Below are positions 1 through 8,350 of a stretch of DNA of 40,680 nucleotides, piece after piece. The stretch is taken from assembly GCF_001043955.1 (NCBI RefSeq), contig NZ_LABZ01000002.1:1-40680 (forward strand), given 5' to 3'. Positions within the stretch are counted from its first letter, which is position 1; each line of letters opens with the position of its first letter. The notes under the pieces are model-generated. The model saw nothing but the letters and a program-made list of their open reading frames with translations. It did no database searches and was not told where the DNA came from. The DNA comes from Methylobacterium tarhaniae. Lineage in GTDB: Bacteria; Pseudomonadota; Alphaproteobacteria; Rhizobiales; Beijerinckiaceae. The position numbers and the translations under genes were made by a program.

Positions 1-1050
1 CGCCACGGATGCTGGCCTGGTTGCTGTTAACGACGCAGAGGGTGTCGTTGCCGCTGCCACCATCCAGCAGCGTGGTACCATTGCCGGTGATCAGCGTGTC
101 GTTAAAGGATGAGCCGATGGCGTTCTCGATCGAGACCAGGCGATCGCCGCGGGTCCCGTCGAAGGTCGCCTGAGCCTGCAGGTCGATGACGATGGCGGCG
201 CCGGAGGTCTCGTAGCTGACCGTGTCGGTACCGCTGCCGCCGTCGATGACGTTGCTGCCGGAGCCGCCGTCCAGGACGTCGTCCTCGTTGCCGCCATAGA
301 GCGAGTCGTTGCCCCCATCCCCCCGCAGCGTGTCGAAACCGTTGCCGCCGGTCAGCCTGTCGTCGCCGTCGCCGCCGCTGAGGAGATCTTCGAAGTCGCC
401 GCCGTCGATGTCGTCAGTGCCCCCGCCGCCCTCGACGGAATCGTTGCCCTGATGAGTGTGGATCACGTCGTTGCCGGAGCCGCCATAGACGGTATCGTTG
501 CCGGCGCCCGCGCCGATCACGTCGTCGTCGTCTTCACCGTGGATCTGGTCGTCGCCGTCTCCACCGTACAGCGTATCGTTCCCCGAGCCGCCGACGACAA
601 TGTCGTGGCCGACCCCGCCCTCGACGTAATCGTTGCCCTGATGAGTGAAGATCCTATCGTTGCCGGAGCCGCCATAGACGGTATCGTTGCCGGCATCCGC
701 GCCGATCACGTCGTCGTCGTCTTCACCATGGATCTGGTCGTCCCCGTCTCCGCCGTACAGCGTGTCATTGCCGGAGCCACCGACGATGACGTCGTGGCCG
801 ACCCCGCCCTCGACGTAATCGTTGCCCTGATGAGCGAAGATCTCATCGTTGCCGGCGCCACCATTAATGCCGTTGATGCCGGCACTACCGTGAATCGTGT
901 CGTTGAAGTATGAACCGACTGCGTTCTCTATCGAAAATAAATTGTCGCCTGCATAACCGTTCCAGGTCCGCTGGGCGTTCAGGTCGACGACCAGCCCGAT
1001 CGATGTGTATGCGTAAGAGACCGTATCGATACCCGCGCCGCCGACGACGT
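1..1050 (-). repeat. RTX calcium-binding nonapeptide repeats (coding)
   Basis: Tandem glycine/aspartate-rich units of the form GGxGxDxLx on the minus strand, interrupted by longer spacer modules containing SIENAxGSxFNDT. The DNA is internally repetitive: the segments near 480-600 and 660-780 are near copies of each other, and a ~90-bp stretch near 257-345 is nearly identical to one near 40,491-40,580. These are protein repeats, not a CRISPR or regulatory array. Confidence 0.9.
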
Positions 1051-3649
1051 TCCGTTCGTCGGGGCCGCCGTACCAGACCACCGTGCGCCAGTTCTCGTTG
1101 CGGCCATTGACGACGAAGTGCTCCGCCGCGGCCTCCAGATTGGTGCCGAAGGCGGCCTGCAGGTCCGAATGGGCATTCAGATAGGCGGAGGCGTCGAAGG
1201 TCGTCGGCCGCAGGCCGTAGTCCAGCACGTGCTGGTGCAGCGCGCCGAAGTTCCTCCCGAAGGCTTGCCAGAGATCCGGGTAGGAGGCGAGGTAGGCGTA
1301 GCTGTTGAACTGCGTCGGCCACCCCTCGCGCCTGCCCGTCTCGATGTAATGCCGCGAGGCGGTGGTCGGATCGACGCCGCCGAGTTCCTCCTTCAGGCCG
1401 GGATTGGCGGCGAGATATTGCCGGTAGTCGAACGTGGTCGTGCGGCCCTCGCGATAGCCATACTCGATGTAGTGCCGCAGCGCCTGTTCGGGATTGTTGG
1501 CGCCGAGCTGGTCGGCGAGGTCGCCGTTGGCGGCCACGTACTGGGTGGCGTCGAACCGCGTCGGGCGTCCTTCGTTGCGGCCCTGATCCAGGTAGTGGTT
1601 CACCGCGCGGTCGCGGTCGATCCCCCCGAAAGCCTGGGCTAGGCCGGGATTGGCGGCGAGGTACTCCAGTGCGTCGAACGTGACCCGGCGTCCCTCCGGG
1701 ATGCCGTACTCGATCATGTGCCGCTCGGCAGCAGCCTTGTCGCGGCCGAAGGACTGTTGCAGATCGCCGTGGGAGGCAAGGTACTCCATCGCGTTGAAGT
1801 CGACGAGTTTGTTCAGGCCGAGTTCCAGGGCCCGCTGCAGCGTCGCGATCCAGCCAGCGGAGAACGAGCTCTCTGGGGAGTCCGCGATCACGCTGTTGAT
1901 CAGGCTGGTATTGGCGAGATACTTCTTGAAATCCTGGGCGACCTGAAGGTCGAACGAGAGCCGCGTCAGCCCTTCCTTGTGCGAGGCGGCGTAGGCCCGC
2001 CGCGCGAACAGGTCGCCGCCGACGGCGTTGGAGTTGGTGAAGACATAATCGACCGATCCTGCGATCAGGCCAGTCATCGACTCTTGGCTCGCCACGAAGT
2101 CGCCGTTGACGCTGTAGATCTTTCTATTGCTGTCTTTATCTATGTACATCCCAAGAGAAAAATCTGTATACTTATGATTGAGGTCAATCCTCAGATTGGA
2201 TCCTGTGTAGGTGTCATTGACATGCTGTTGAATGCTGCCTGCCAGGGTACTGGCGAGGGTGATGAATTTCTGGTCGGCATTATCGCGGATGATGGGCTGG
2301 CTCGGCTGCAGCAAGCCATCTGCCGTGGTCTGCATAGCCATATGGACCTGCCGGTCGTCATCGGCGAACGCGTTGCCCGCCATGGTTCCGAGCGTTTGCC
2401 CAATGAACGACCCGATCATCGGGCCGATGATCGGCAGGCCCGTAAGCGTCCCGATATAGGCTCCCACCGCCGACGCGGCCGATCCGAACAGGGAGGCCTG
2501 CTCGTTATGGGGGCGCACGGCCTTCTGCCCGAGCTGCGAGCCGAAGAACCCGCCGAGGCTGTTGGCGACATTCGTCGCCATGTTGACCGCATCGAAGCCG
2601 GACAGGAGGTTCAGGTTCTCTCTGACGACAGTACTTGGCACCTCCATCACGCCGGTCATCATTGCAACGTTAGTGAGGACTTGATTGGTGACAGTGTTGC
2701 CTACCGTGCTGAACAAGCCCCGCTCGAAGCCCTGCAGGTTGAGTGCGTCGGCGATCTCGCCAACGAGAACTCCGCTGAGAGCGCTCAGCGCCTGGACCTT
2801 CGCGTTGCCAACGAGATCCTTGCCGAAATCCTTGAAGGTGTCGGTGACGGCCGCCTCGAGCGGAGAGACATCGTGTCCGTCGAGAGACAGGAGCGAGAGG
2901 TCGACACCCTTGTGCAGCAGCTCGCCGACGTTCTGTAGCAGGGTCGAGGTGATGGTCGCGCTGCCGACCTGGGCGAAGATGTTGCTGCCACCGATGGCAT
3001 GGCCGAGCACGCTGCCGAGGGTGCGGCCGGCCTCCTCGCCCTGCAGGGTACCGGGCGCGTACTCGATGCCGATGATCTTCTTCTCAGACGGGACGGTGCT
3101 GGTGCCCTGGTAGATCTCCTCCCACACGACCTTGTCCTGCGGGCCGAGCAGTTCCTCGCGCGGGATGGTCTTGATGCGCTTGACGAGGTCGGTGGTGCCG
3201 TTGCCGTCAGTGTCCCGGCCGTGGATCGTCTCGCTGACGCCGCCACCGAGCTTGTAATCTGCCTTGTCCCACTTTCCGTCACCATCGGTGTCGGCGAAGA
3301 CGACATCGGTGGCGCCCTCCGGCACGAGGTCGGGCAGCGAGGTATTGTGCACCCGTAGGCCGCCGGCGATGTAGGTGTGCAGGTCCTCGACCTCGAAATT
3401 GTAGGTGCGCCAGCCCTCGCGGACCTGCGACTTCAGCGCCGTGCCGCCGTCGCTCGGATAGACGACCTCGCTCACTGTCTCGAACAGTGAGGCGGTCTCC
3501 GGGCCGTAATGGTAGGCCCGCGCCGTCGGGATGGCAGCCTCGACGGCCTCGGCGGCCGGCGTCGCCTGGCCGAACAGGCGCAGGACGACCGGCGCGAGGG
3601 TGGCGTGTGCTCCGGCCTGCGTCGCGAGGGTGAGCGAGTCGGTCGTCAT
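1..3649 (-). CDS. Giant RTX protein with N-terminal Hint C-half (partial, C-terminus beyond window)
   Basis: Reads without a stop from an ATG at 3649 to the window edge, at least 1,216 residues. Residues about 82-102 form the C-terminal blocks of a Hint/intein-like domain (TYNFEVEDLHTYIAG, then VHN followed by Thr). A long middle region has a glycine-rich hydrophobic stretch near residues 385-415 (GTLTGLPIIGPMIGSFIG), as in pore-forming RTX proteins. Six degenerate ~50-residue units follow (pattern YLAANPGLAQAFG ... HYIEYG ... EGR), then many GGSGNDTLYGG-type nonapeptides that bind calcium after secretion. Known for the family: RTX proteins leave by type I secretion via a C-terminal signal, which lies outside the window. 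The HlyC-type gene just upstream suggests lysine acylation. The ribosome-binding site is weak, so the start may lie a little upstream. Target and toxicity are not shown by the sequence. Confidence 0.88.
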   Translation of the reverse strand, partial: MTTDSLTLATQAGAHATLAPVVLRLFGQATPAAEAVEAAIPTARAYHYGPETASLFETVSEVVYPSDGGTALKSQVREGWRTYNFEVEDLHTYIAGGLRVHNTSLPDLVPEGATDVVFADTDGDGKWDKADYKLGGGVSETIHGRDTDGNGTTDLVKRIKTIPREELLGPQDKVVWEEIYQGTSTVPSEKKIIGIEYAPGTLQGEEAGRTLGSVLGHAIGGSNIFAQVGSATITSTLLQNVGELLHKGVDLSLLSLDGHDVSPLEAAVTDTFKDFGKDLVGNAKVQALSALSGVLVGEIADALNLQGFERGLFSTVGNTVTNQVLTNVAMMTGVMEVPSTVVRENLNLLSGFDAVNMATNVANSLGGFFGSQLGQKAVRPHNEQASLFGSAASAVGAYIGTLTGLPIIGPMIGSFIGQTLGTMAGNAFADDDRQVHMAMQTTADGLLQPSQPIIRDNADQKFITLASTLAGSIQQHVNDTYTGSNLRIDLNHKYTDFSLGMYIDKDSNRKIYSVNGDFVASQESMTGLIAGSVDYVFTNSNAVGGDLFARRAYAASHKEGLTRLSFDLQVAQDFKKYLANTSLINSVIADSPESSFSAGWIATLQRALELGLNKLVDFNAMEYLASHGDLQQSFGRDKAAAERHMIEYGIPEGRRVTFDALEYLAANPGLAQAFGGIDRDRAVNHYLDQGRNEGRPTRFDATQYVAANGDLADQLGANNPEQALRHYIEYGYREGRTTTFDYRQYLAANPGLKEELGGVDPTTASRHYIETGRREGWPTQFNSYAYLASYPDLWQAFGRNFGALHQHVLDYGLRPTTFDASAYLNAHSDLQAAFGTNLEAAAEHFVVNGRNENWRTVVWYGGPDERNVVGGAGIDTVSYAYTSIGLVVDLNAQRTWNGYAGDNLFSIENAVGSYFNDTIHGSAGINGINGGAGNDEIFAHQGNDYVEGGVGHDVIVGGSGNDTLYGGDGDDQIHGEDDDDVIGADAGNDTVYGGSGNDRIFTHQGNDYVEGGVGHDIVVGGSGNDTLYGGDGDDQIHGEDDDDVIGAGAGNDTVYGGSGNDVIHTHQGNDSVEGGGGTDDIDGGDFEDLLSGGDGDDRLTGGNGFDTLRGDGGNDSLYGGNEDDVLDGGSGSNVIDGGSGTDTVSYETSGAAIVIDLQAQATFDGTRGDRLVSIENAIGSSFNDTLITGNGTTLLDGGSGNDTLCVVNSNQASIRG
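1110..1830 (-). repeat. Six ~50-residue protein repeats in the RTX protein
   Basis: Each unit has the pattern F-D-A-x-x-Y-L-A-A-N-P-x-L-x-x-x-F-G, about 12 residues, then H-Y-x-x-x-G-x-x-E-G-R. Similar repeats occur in other secreted RTX proteins. No function was recognised; they probably form a helical stalk or spacer between the N-terminal region and the calcium-binding repeats. Confidence 0.75.
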
Positions 3650-3803
3650 CGTGCGGGGGTCCCAAGTCGGATGTGAGGGTGGACGAGGTCGTTCGGGCCG
3701 AGCGCTCCCGTTGGGTCCGACGCATAGCGTCGGCCCCCGGGCAGCGCGGGGTGATCGAGAAGTCGGGGCGGCTGTGCCGCCGGCCTGCGCCGGTCCGGCG
3801 CGC

Positions 3804-4202
3804 TCAGTGCGGAGCGGGCGCGTCTCCGAGGACCGCGAGGGTCTCGTGGGCGTAGATCTCCGCGCCGCCGAGCGGAGCGATGACCTGCATCACCCGCACG
3901 GTGTCGCCGGAGTGCCAGTCGTCGAGGCTGAGTTCCGCCGTGGTGGCGCCGGCCTCGAGCCGGGCCGCCACCGCCTCGGAGACGCGGGCGTAGAGCACGG
4001 CGGCGGCCGGCTGGTCTCCGTCGTAGAATACGCGGATCTGACGCAGCAGGATCGGCGCCATCACGAGGTGCTCCAGGTCGCCGACCGGGATGGAGCGGTG
4101 CGCGCTGCTGCGGCTCATCAGCCAGACGATCTCGCCGAAGACCGTGGCGATGGTCTTCTCGCTGCCGTCCGGGACAGCGTGAGGGGAGGCGTGATCCGAC
4201 AT
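3804..4202 (-). CDS. HlyC-type toxin-activating lysine acyltransferase
   Basis: 132 residues. The family transfers a fatty acyl group from acyl carrier protein to internal lysines of an RTX protein in the cytoplasm before secretion. The sequence shows the family signature: GEIVWLMSRSSAHR near the N-terminus, which includes the catalytic His, a central PILLRQIRVFYDG block, and DDWHSGDTVRVMQVIAPLGG near the C-terminus in the position of the conserved Asp/aromatic block. The start is the ATG at 4202, preceded by an AGAAGG-like ribosome-binding site; an open frame extends further upstream but overlaps the preceding gene. It lies between two genes that each carry half of a Hint domain and directly before the RTX gene, its likely substrate. 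Family assignment is confident; substrate is inferred from position. Confidence 0.85.
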   Translation of the reverse strand: MSDHASPHAVPDGSEKTIATVFGEIVWLMSRSSAHRSIPVGDLEHLVMAPILLRQIRVFYDGDQPAAAVLYARVSEAVAARLEAGATTAELSLDDWHSGDTVRVMQVIAPLGGAEIYAHETLAVLGDAPAPH

Positions 4203-4293
4203 CGGACCCTTCTGGTCAGAGATGGGAGCGCGCGGATCGGACGGGCCGGGCACGCGGGTCAGGGTTCGGCGCGGGGCGAGACTCCGGCCGGCG

Positions 4294-5886
4294 TCAGGCC
4301 GACAGGGCGCTGACGACGCGCAGCCCCTCGGTCTCATCCTCGGCGACGAGGTCGCGGATCCAGGGCGGGCAGTAGGGCACGCCGTTGGCCTGGACGATCC
4401 AGTTGCGGGCCTCGTGCGTGTCGAAGGGCGTGGCGCCCTCCGGCCAGTTGCAGGCGTCGTGGATCGTACCGTCCGGGGTGCGCAGGCGGCCGTCGGCCAA
4501 GGGGGTGATGCCATGGTCGGCGAGGTGCTGGGCGAGGGACTGGGCGGGGGCGAGTGTGTCCTTAATTATGACGGACGGTAGGGGGATGCCGGCACGCACG
4601 AGGGTGCGGCGTTCTGGTGCCGCTTGGTCAGCGATGGACTGGTCGCGGTAGACGACGCTGACGAGGGCGTCGTTGGCCTGTCCAAGCTTGGCGCCGGTGC
4701 GGGCGCGGATGATCGTGGCGTCCCGCTCGACGAGAGTACCGTCGTCGCGCAGGATGCTGGCGATGGGGGCGAAGCGGTGTTGGCCGCTGGCATCAACTTC
4801 TCCTGTGAGGAAGATGTGACCAGGAGTGCAGCGCAAACCTCTAACGTCAACAACGACGTTAGTGATATTTGTATATATATTTTTTACTTTTTTTGTAAAA
4901 ATTTGTGAAATTACATCAGAATATGAGTCGAAGCTTTCTACATAATCTCCCTTCTTTATGTTTTGTATTTGTATAGATTTTCCTTTGCTTATAGATACAT
5001 CTGTTCCTGATAAGAAGCATGATTTATTAATAAACTCCAATAGACTGCCTTCAAATTCTAAGCTGGCGAATCTTGTTATTCTGCCATCAGTAGAAACCTC
5101 CCCAAAACGCCATGGTATTTCATTAATACCTGGTATCCCATCTATCCCGCGGCGTATGTTATCTTCCACGTTTTTGAATTCACGAGGATTGTTTACAAAT
5201 TGTGATTGATTTTTTAAATACTCGCGCACGTCCTCAAGTGTCGGAGGGTGATCAATCTGCAAAATAGTGCCATCAGATTTTCTAAGTATCTCACCGGTTT
5301 TTTTGCTAACAATAGGATGTCCAGATAGAAACTTTGTAAAAGAAGAAAGGCCGCCAGTACGATTTGACCAAGAAAGAAGATGCCCAACAGCCATAAGTTG
5401 ATCTTGATTTGTGGTATCAAAAACACCAGCATTTCCACCCCACGCATTCTTAATAGTATTGATTGTATCATTTACTGTTTTTGCGGCATCGAAAATATGC
5501 TGTGCGTCCACGTCTGATATGCGTGCGCCGTACGGAATGATAACCTGCTTTGAGATTATATCCATCTCCGCCTTCGAGAAATTTTTTCCCGAAGTCGATA
5601 GGCCTTTTGTAGATGCCCGATCTAGATAATCATTGGCCTGTTGAGATGTTATGCGTGAACCAGCCACAGCATCTTGTAATGCGCTGCTAAATAAATCTTT
5701 TGCTGCCTTGTTGGCCGCAACATCTAGCTGGGACATGCCAAATGAAAGGCCACTTTTTGCGTTAGATACCACGCCATTGAACCTAGTATCTTGGAAAGCA
5801 CCATTTCTCTGATAGTATGTACCTTCTGTTGATCCAAGTATATGGGCAGATATTAGGAGCGAAGATAGGGAGTTATTGAATTCCAC
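4294..5886 (-). CDS. Lysozyme-like protein ending in a Hint N-half domain
   Basis: 530 residues from a GTG at 5886, with an AAGGAG site 8 nt upstream that overlaps the end of the preceding gene. Residues 1-285 contain SGLSFGMSQLDVA near 45-57, which resembles the active-site region of lysozyme-like peptidoglycan hydrolases; this is supported by the adjacent LprI-like gene but is not proven. Cys290 opens a Hint domain (CFLSGTDV), and LRCTPGHIFL at 351-360 is its block with Thr and His. The C-terminal block with a terminal HN is absent here but present at the start of the RTX protein two genes downstream. Base composition switches sharply from AT-rich to GC-rich near 4,810, just after the TPGH motif, so the gene is a chimera. 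The last ~120 residues are unrecognised. Confidence 0.82.
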   Translation of the reverse strand: MEFNNSLSSLLISAHILGSTEGTYYQRNGAFQDTRFNGVVSNAKSGLSFGMSQLDVAANKAAKDLFSSALQDAVAGSRITSQQANDYLDRASTKGLSTSGKNFSKAEMDIISKQVIIPYGARISDVDAQHIFDAAKTVNDTINTIKNAWGGNAGVFDTTNQDQLMAVGHLLSWSNRTGGLSSFTKFLSGHPIVSKKTGEILRKSDGTILQIDHPPTLEDVREYLKNQSQFVNNPREFKNVEDNIRRGIDGIPGINEIPWRFGEVSTDGRITRFASLEFEGSLLEFINKSCFLSGTDVSISKGKSIQIQNIKKGDYVESFDSYSDVISQIFTKKVKNIYTNITNVVVDVRGLRCTPGHIFLTGEVDASGQHRFAPIASILRDDGTLVERDATIIRARTGAKLGQANDALVSVVYRDQSIADQAAPERRTLVRAGIPLPSVIIKDTLAPAQSLAQHLADHGITPLADGRLRTPDGTIHDACNWPEGATPFDTHEARNWIVQANGVPYCPPWIRDLVAEDETEGLRVVSALSA

Positions 5887-5897
5887 GGCTTTTCTCC

Positions 5898-6422
5898 TTA
5901 GTTTTCTGCCTCAAGCAATCTTCTAGCAACGCCGTCTAGAAAGATTGTTCTGTACGCAGTTTCATTTCGTAAACATTCTTGAACAAGAGGAGCTTGTATA
6001 GTGCCAGTTGGATATACATATTTTGGCCATTCACAGTTTTTATTAATATATTCTAGCCATTTTAATTCTGATTTTTTAATATATATTTTTGTATCAGGGT
6101 TGCTTAGTTTTATAACTTTATTATATACGATATTTAGATTTTTATCCCACGCACGATATTCAATATTTTGACATTCAATCATTCCAGATAATGTCGATTT
6201 ACTAGCATCTTCAATGCATGAATTATAAATTACTCCTATACATTTTCTCTTTTCATCCAAATTTGCATTTGCACCTTCTAAACATTTTGATATTTTTATT
6301 GATTCTACATCCAATTCAGTGGCAAAAGACGATCGATTTACGGCAATAATTAGCATCACGACAGCAAAATAAACAAATCTATTTGACTTATATGCTGTGG
6401 GGTATTTATAATTAGACCTCAT
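5898..6422 (-). CDS. LprI/DUF1311-like protein, putative lysozyme inhibitor
   Basis: 174 residues, AT-rich, with an AAGGAG site 6 nt before the ATG. A hydrophobic segment at residues about 17-33 (FVYFAVVMLIIAV, then FAT) looks like an uncleaved or cleaved export signal, so the rest probably faces the periplasm. The mature part has regularly spaced cysteines and the motif CQNIEYRAWDKNLNIVYNKV, typical of the LprI/DUF1311 family; some members inhibit lysozymes. It sits directly before the lysozyme-like gene, with only 11 nt between them, and shares its AT-rich composition, so an immunity or self-protection role is a reasonable inference. Inhibition of the neighbour has not been shown. Confidence 0.82.
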   Translation of the reverse strand: MRSNYKYPTAYKSNRFVYFAVVMLIIAVNRSSFATELDVESIKISKCLEGANANLDEKRKCIGVIYNSCIEDASKSTLSGMIECQNIEYRAWDKNLNIVYNKVIKLSNPDTKIYIKKSELKWLEYINKNCEWPKYVYPTGTIQAPLVQECLRNETAYRTIFLDGVARRLLEAEN

Positions 6423-6463
6423 AATATCTCCTTTGGTTGTGTTTATGCAGATCCATGTCGTAT

Positions 6464-6855
6464 TTATCGCTCCCTCGCTGCCTCCTTGATCGTCCGCGAG
6501 ATCGGCGACAGCAGATACTTGATCACCCGCCGCGCCCCGTCCGGATCTCCGCCGACACCCGCATCCCCGGCTTGATCGCCTCGCGCCGCCCCTCGACCTC
6601 GATCCAGTCCTGCGCCAGCGCCACCTTCGCCGGATAGGTCAGGGCCGCCTGTGCCTGTAGCACCGGCACGCTCGTGCCCTGCGCGCCCGGCGCGCCGCGG
6701 CCCGGGCCCGCCACCGCGGCGTCGCGACCGAGCCGGCGCACCCGGCCCTTTACCAGACCGTAGCGCGTGAACGGGAAGGCCTCGAGCTTCACCTCCACCT
6801 CCTGGCTCTCCGTCACGAAGCCGATGTCGCCGTTCTGCACCTGCGCCTCGAAGTC
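6464..6855 (-). pseudogene. hlyD-type membrane fusion protein remnant, frameshifted
   Basis: C-terminal fragment of a type I secretion adaptor. It shows QNGDIGFVTESQEVEVKLEA, then FPFTRYGLVKGRV and KPGMRVSAEIRTG, and ends in a different frame with VIKYLLSPISRTIKEAARER. The frame is broken near 6,525-6,535. An in-frame TAG at 6856-6858 lies immediately upstream, and the N-terminal ~300 residues usual for the family are missing. It therefore cannot make a working adaptor. It lies upstream of, and on the same strand as, the RTX locus, as expected for the remains of the dedicated transporter. Confidence 0.8.
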
Positions 6856-6860
6856 CTACT

Positions 6861-6995
6861 GCCAATGACGAAGGACGTGCCGTCGATGTGGCGGGCGACG
6901 ACCGGGAGCGGAAGGGCCTTCAATCGCCGGATCGACGACCGGCCAGCCCATACCTTGTAGCCATATGCACGACTGGTCCGTACCAAATCATCCAT
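6861..6995 (-). pseudogene. hlyB-type ABC exporter remnant (C39-like domain fragment)
   Basis: About 45 codons read YGYKVWAGRSSIRRLKALPL, followed by PVVARHIDGTSFVIG, which matches the N-terminal C39-peptidase-like domain of type I secretion ATPases (the LPLPxIA ... DGxxFVI pattern). The fragment then runs straight into the hlyD fragment, within a few bases at 6,856-6,861. The transporter pair has collapsed: the membrane and ATPase parts of hlyB and most of hlyD are gone. Identification rests on a short match. Confidence 0.6.
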
Positions 6996-7440
6996 GTCGG
7001 ATACGCATCATGGCTGAATTAATTCGCGCTGAGCACACTGTATATTAAACGGATTGCCAGATGCGCCGAAGCTATTGGCGAGGATCGTCAACCCTGAGTC
7101 GCAGAATCAATCTTCTGTAGACATTTTTTGCTCATCCATCAGACTGTCTACATCAGCATTTTTACACATAAAAAGCTCAGCAAAAATCTAACAACCTTTC
7201 GGCAAAAAAGGGCAACATCCATGCCCCCAGGTCAAGTCGTAATGGCAGGGAATCCTGGGTTGGGGGATGAGGTTGGGCGGCTGTGTTACTCTGATGCAAC
7301 TCCCTCCGCACGCAGCCGGATGAGGGCAGTCCGACTAGCGCGAGCTATGCACGAACAGATGCATCCGTAGGGGTATACCCTAACGGATTTTGAGCGTCGT
7401 TTGGGTCAGCTTTCGACTCGTTGCTGATATCCAAGCCTGT
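6996..7440. other. Intergenic region without a supported gene
   Basis: AT-rich at first, GC-rich later. One 80-codon frame (7128-7370, plus) has no convincing start or family features. The only clear structure is the palindrome at 7363-7388, listed separately. Confidence 0.5.
7363..7388. promoter_or_regulatory. 26-bp operator-like palindrome around GGGTATACCC
   Basis: ATCCGT and ACGGAT arms enclose a central GGGTATACCC; all but two symmetric pairs match. The G-tract flanking TATA resembles operators of CsoR/RcnR/FrmR-type repressors, but no such gene is visible here. A closely similar site lies at 38555-38580. Confidence 0.45.
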
Positions 7441-7920
7441 TCAAGGGGCAAGATAAGATACGAAACCCTTCGTCCATTCGACGTGTCCATCCTCGGTCCG
7501 CCTCCAGGCTACCACAGCTTCGATCGGGTATGGTCCGGCGAAGCCGCCACCCGTCTGGCGGAAGGCGGCGTGATAGACTGAAGGATCGTCCTTACACGTC
7601 GCCATGTCTCCGAAGCCCTGAGCGACCAACGCTGTCTGAAGGGCGTCCGCGTCGCTCCCTGGGGGGAACAGGGCGGCGAGGCGCGAGGTGAGGTCCGGCG
7701 ACACGGCCTCGCTCATGGAGGCGAAGGACGGCGACGTCGGCCGCGAGCAGCCCATGCTGGCCCATCCGCTCCCAGCGCGCACGTCCTGCAAGAGGGGTGG
7801 TGTCGCCGGAACGAGGGGCCGCCTCGATAGGTGAATTGCCAAGAGCGGGCTGCCGACCAGCATCGCCGACACGAGCAGGAGACCAGCGCCGAGCGCGAGA
7901 ACGAGTGTGCGACCCTTCAT
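7441..7920 (-). CDS. Hypothetical protein with N-terminal membrane/signal segment
   Basis: 159 residues from the ATG at 7920; an upstream ATG at 7956 would add 12 residues. The start MKGRTLVLALGAGLLLVSAM is a typical basic-then-hydrophobic export signal or single membrane anchor. The rest is soluble, with two cysteines (near GCSRPTS and TCKDDPS) and a C-terminal stretch AFRQTGGGFAGPYPIEAVVA. No family was recognised. Codon use is GC-rich like the bulk of the window. It stands alone, on the same strand as the secretion locus but about 450 bp upstream of it. Confidence 0.6.
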   Translation of the reverse strand: MKGRTLVLALGAGLLLVSAMLVGSPLLAIHLSRRPLVPATPPLLQDVRAGSGWASMGCSRPTSPSFASMSEAVSPDLTSRLAALFPPGSDADALQTALVAQGFGDMATCKDDPSVYHAAFRQTGGGFAGPYPIEAVVAWRRTEDGHVEWTKGFVSYLAP

Positions 7921-7956
7921 CGGATGAACCTGCATCGAAAAGCGCCCACTTCCCAC

Positions 7957-8350
7957 CCATTACGGATCGAAGGCGCGGTGCTCCCAGGTCCCTTCGTTAT
8001 TCCGGCCGTCCATAGGGGCATACCGCAGCGGACAGCCCTTCGGCACGCTGAGGCGGCGTCTGCAAGGGTGGGTTCAGATCAAAGGATGACACGCTCAGCG
8101 TACAACAACCAAACGGACAGCGCGGCATATTGTGTGGTTGGGCGTCCCATTTAGGCCTGGTCTACTGCATCGGTTCAGCCATGCGCAAAGCTACTCAGTA
8201 TGTGTCACGTTAGTTTTCGCAAATACCCATAGCTGCTAAAAATACAAAAACAGGCGATTTTCCAAAAATTTTTATAATGTAGTAATGTGTGATCGTGTTA
8301 TCTCTCAGATAATCGCTCAAAAACAAGCGAAAAATCGTAATAGGTGTAAC
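7957..8350. other. Intergenic region, nothing recognised
   Basis: GC-rich up to about 8,190, then AT-rich into the next gene. Short frames across 7,800-8,150 look like opposite-strand shadows or chance. The change near 8,200 marks a boundary of acquired DNA. Confidence 0.4.

Noticed and set aside
452..913. Plus-strand 153-codon frame rich in Val/Ala/Asp repeats
   Set aside because: It is the complement of the RTX repeats on the minus strand; its internal repetition simply mirrors them.
1..1050. CRISPR-like repeat array at the left edge
   Set aside because: Repeats are in-frame RTX codons of varying length without unique spacers of constant size.
1718..2938. Plus-strand 406-codon frame
   Set aside because: It overlaps the RTX gene fully, and its residue composition is that of a GC-rich shadow; the minus strand has recognisable domains.
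7128..7370. 80-codon plus-strand frame
   Set aside because: Half AT-rich, half GC-rich, no ribosome-binding site and no motif; probably chance.
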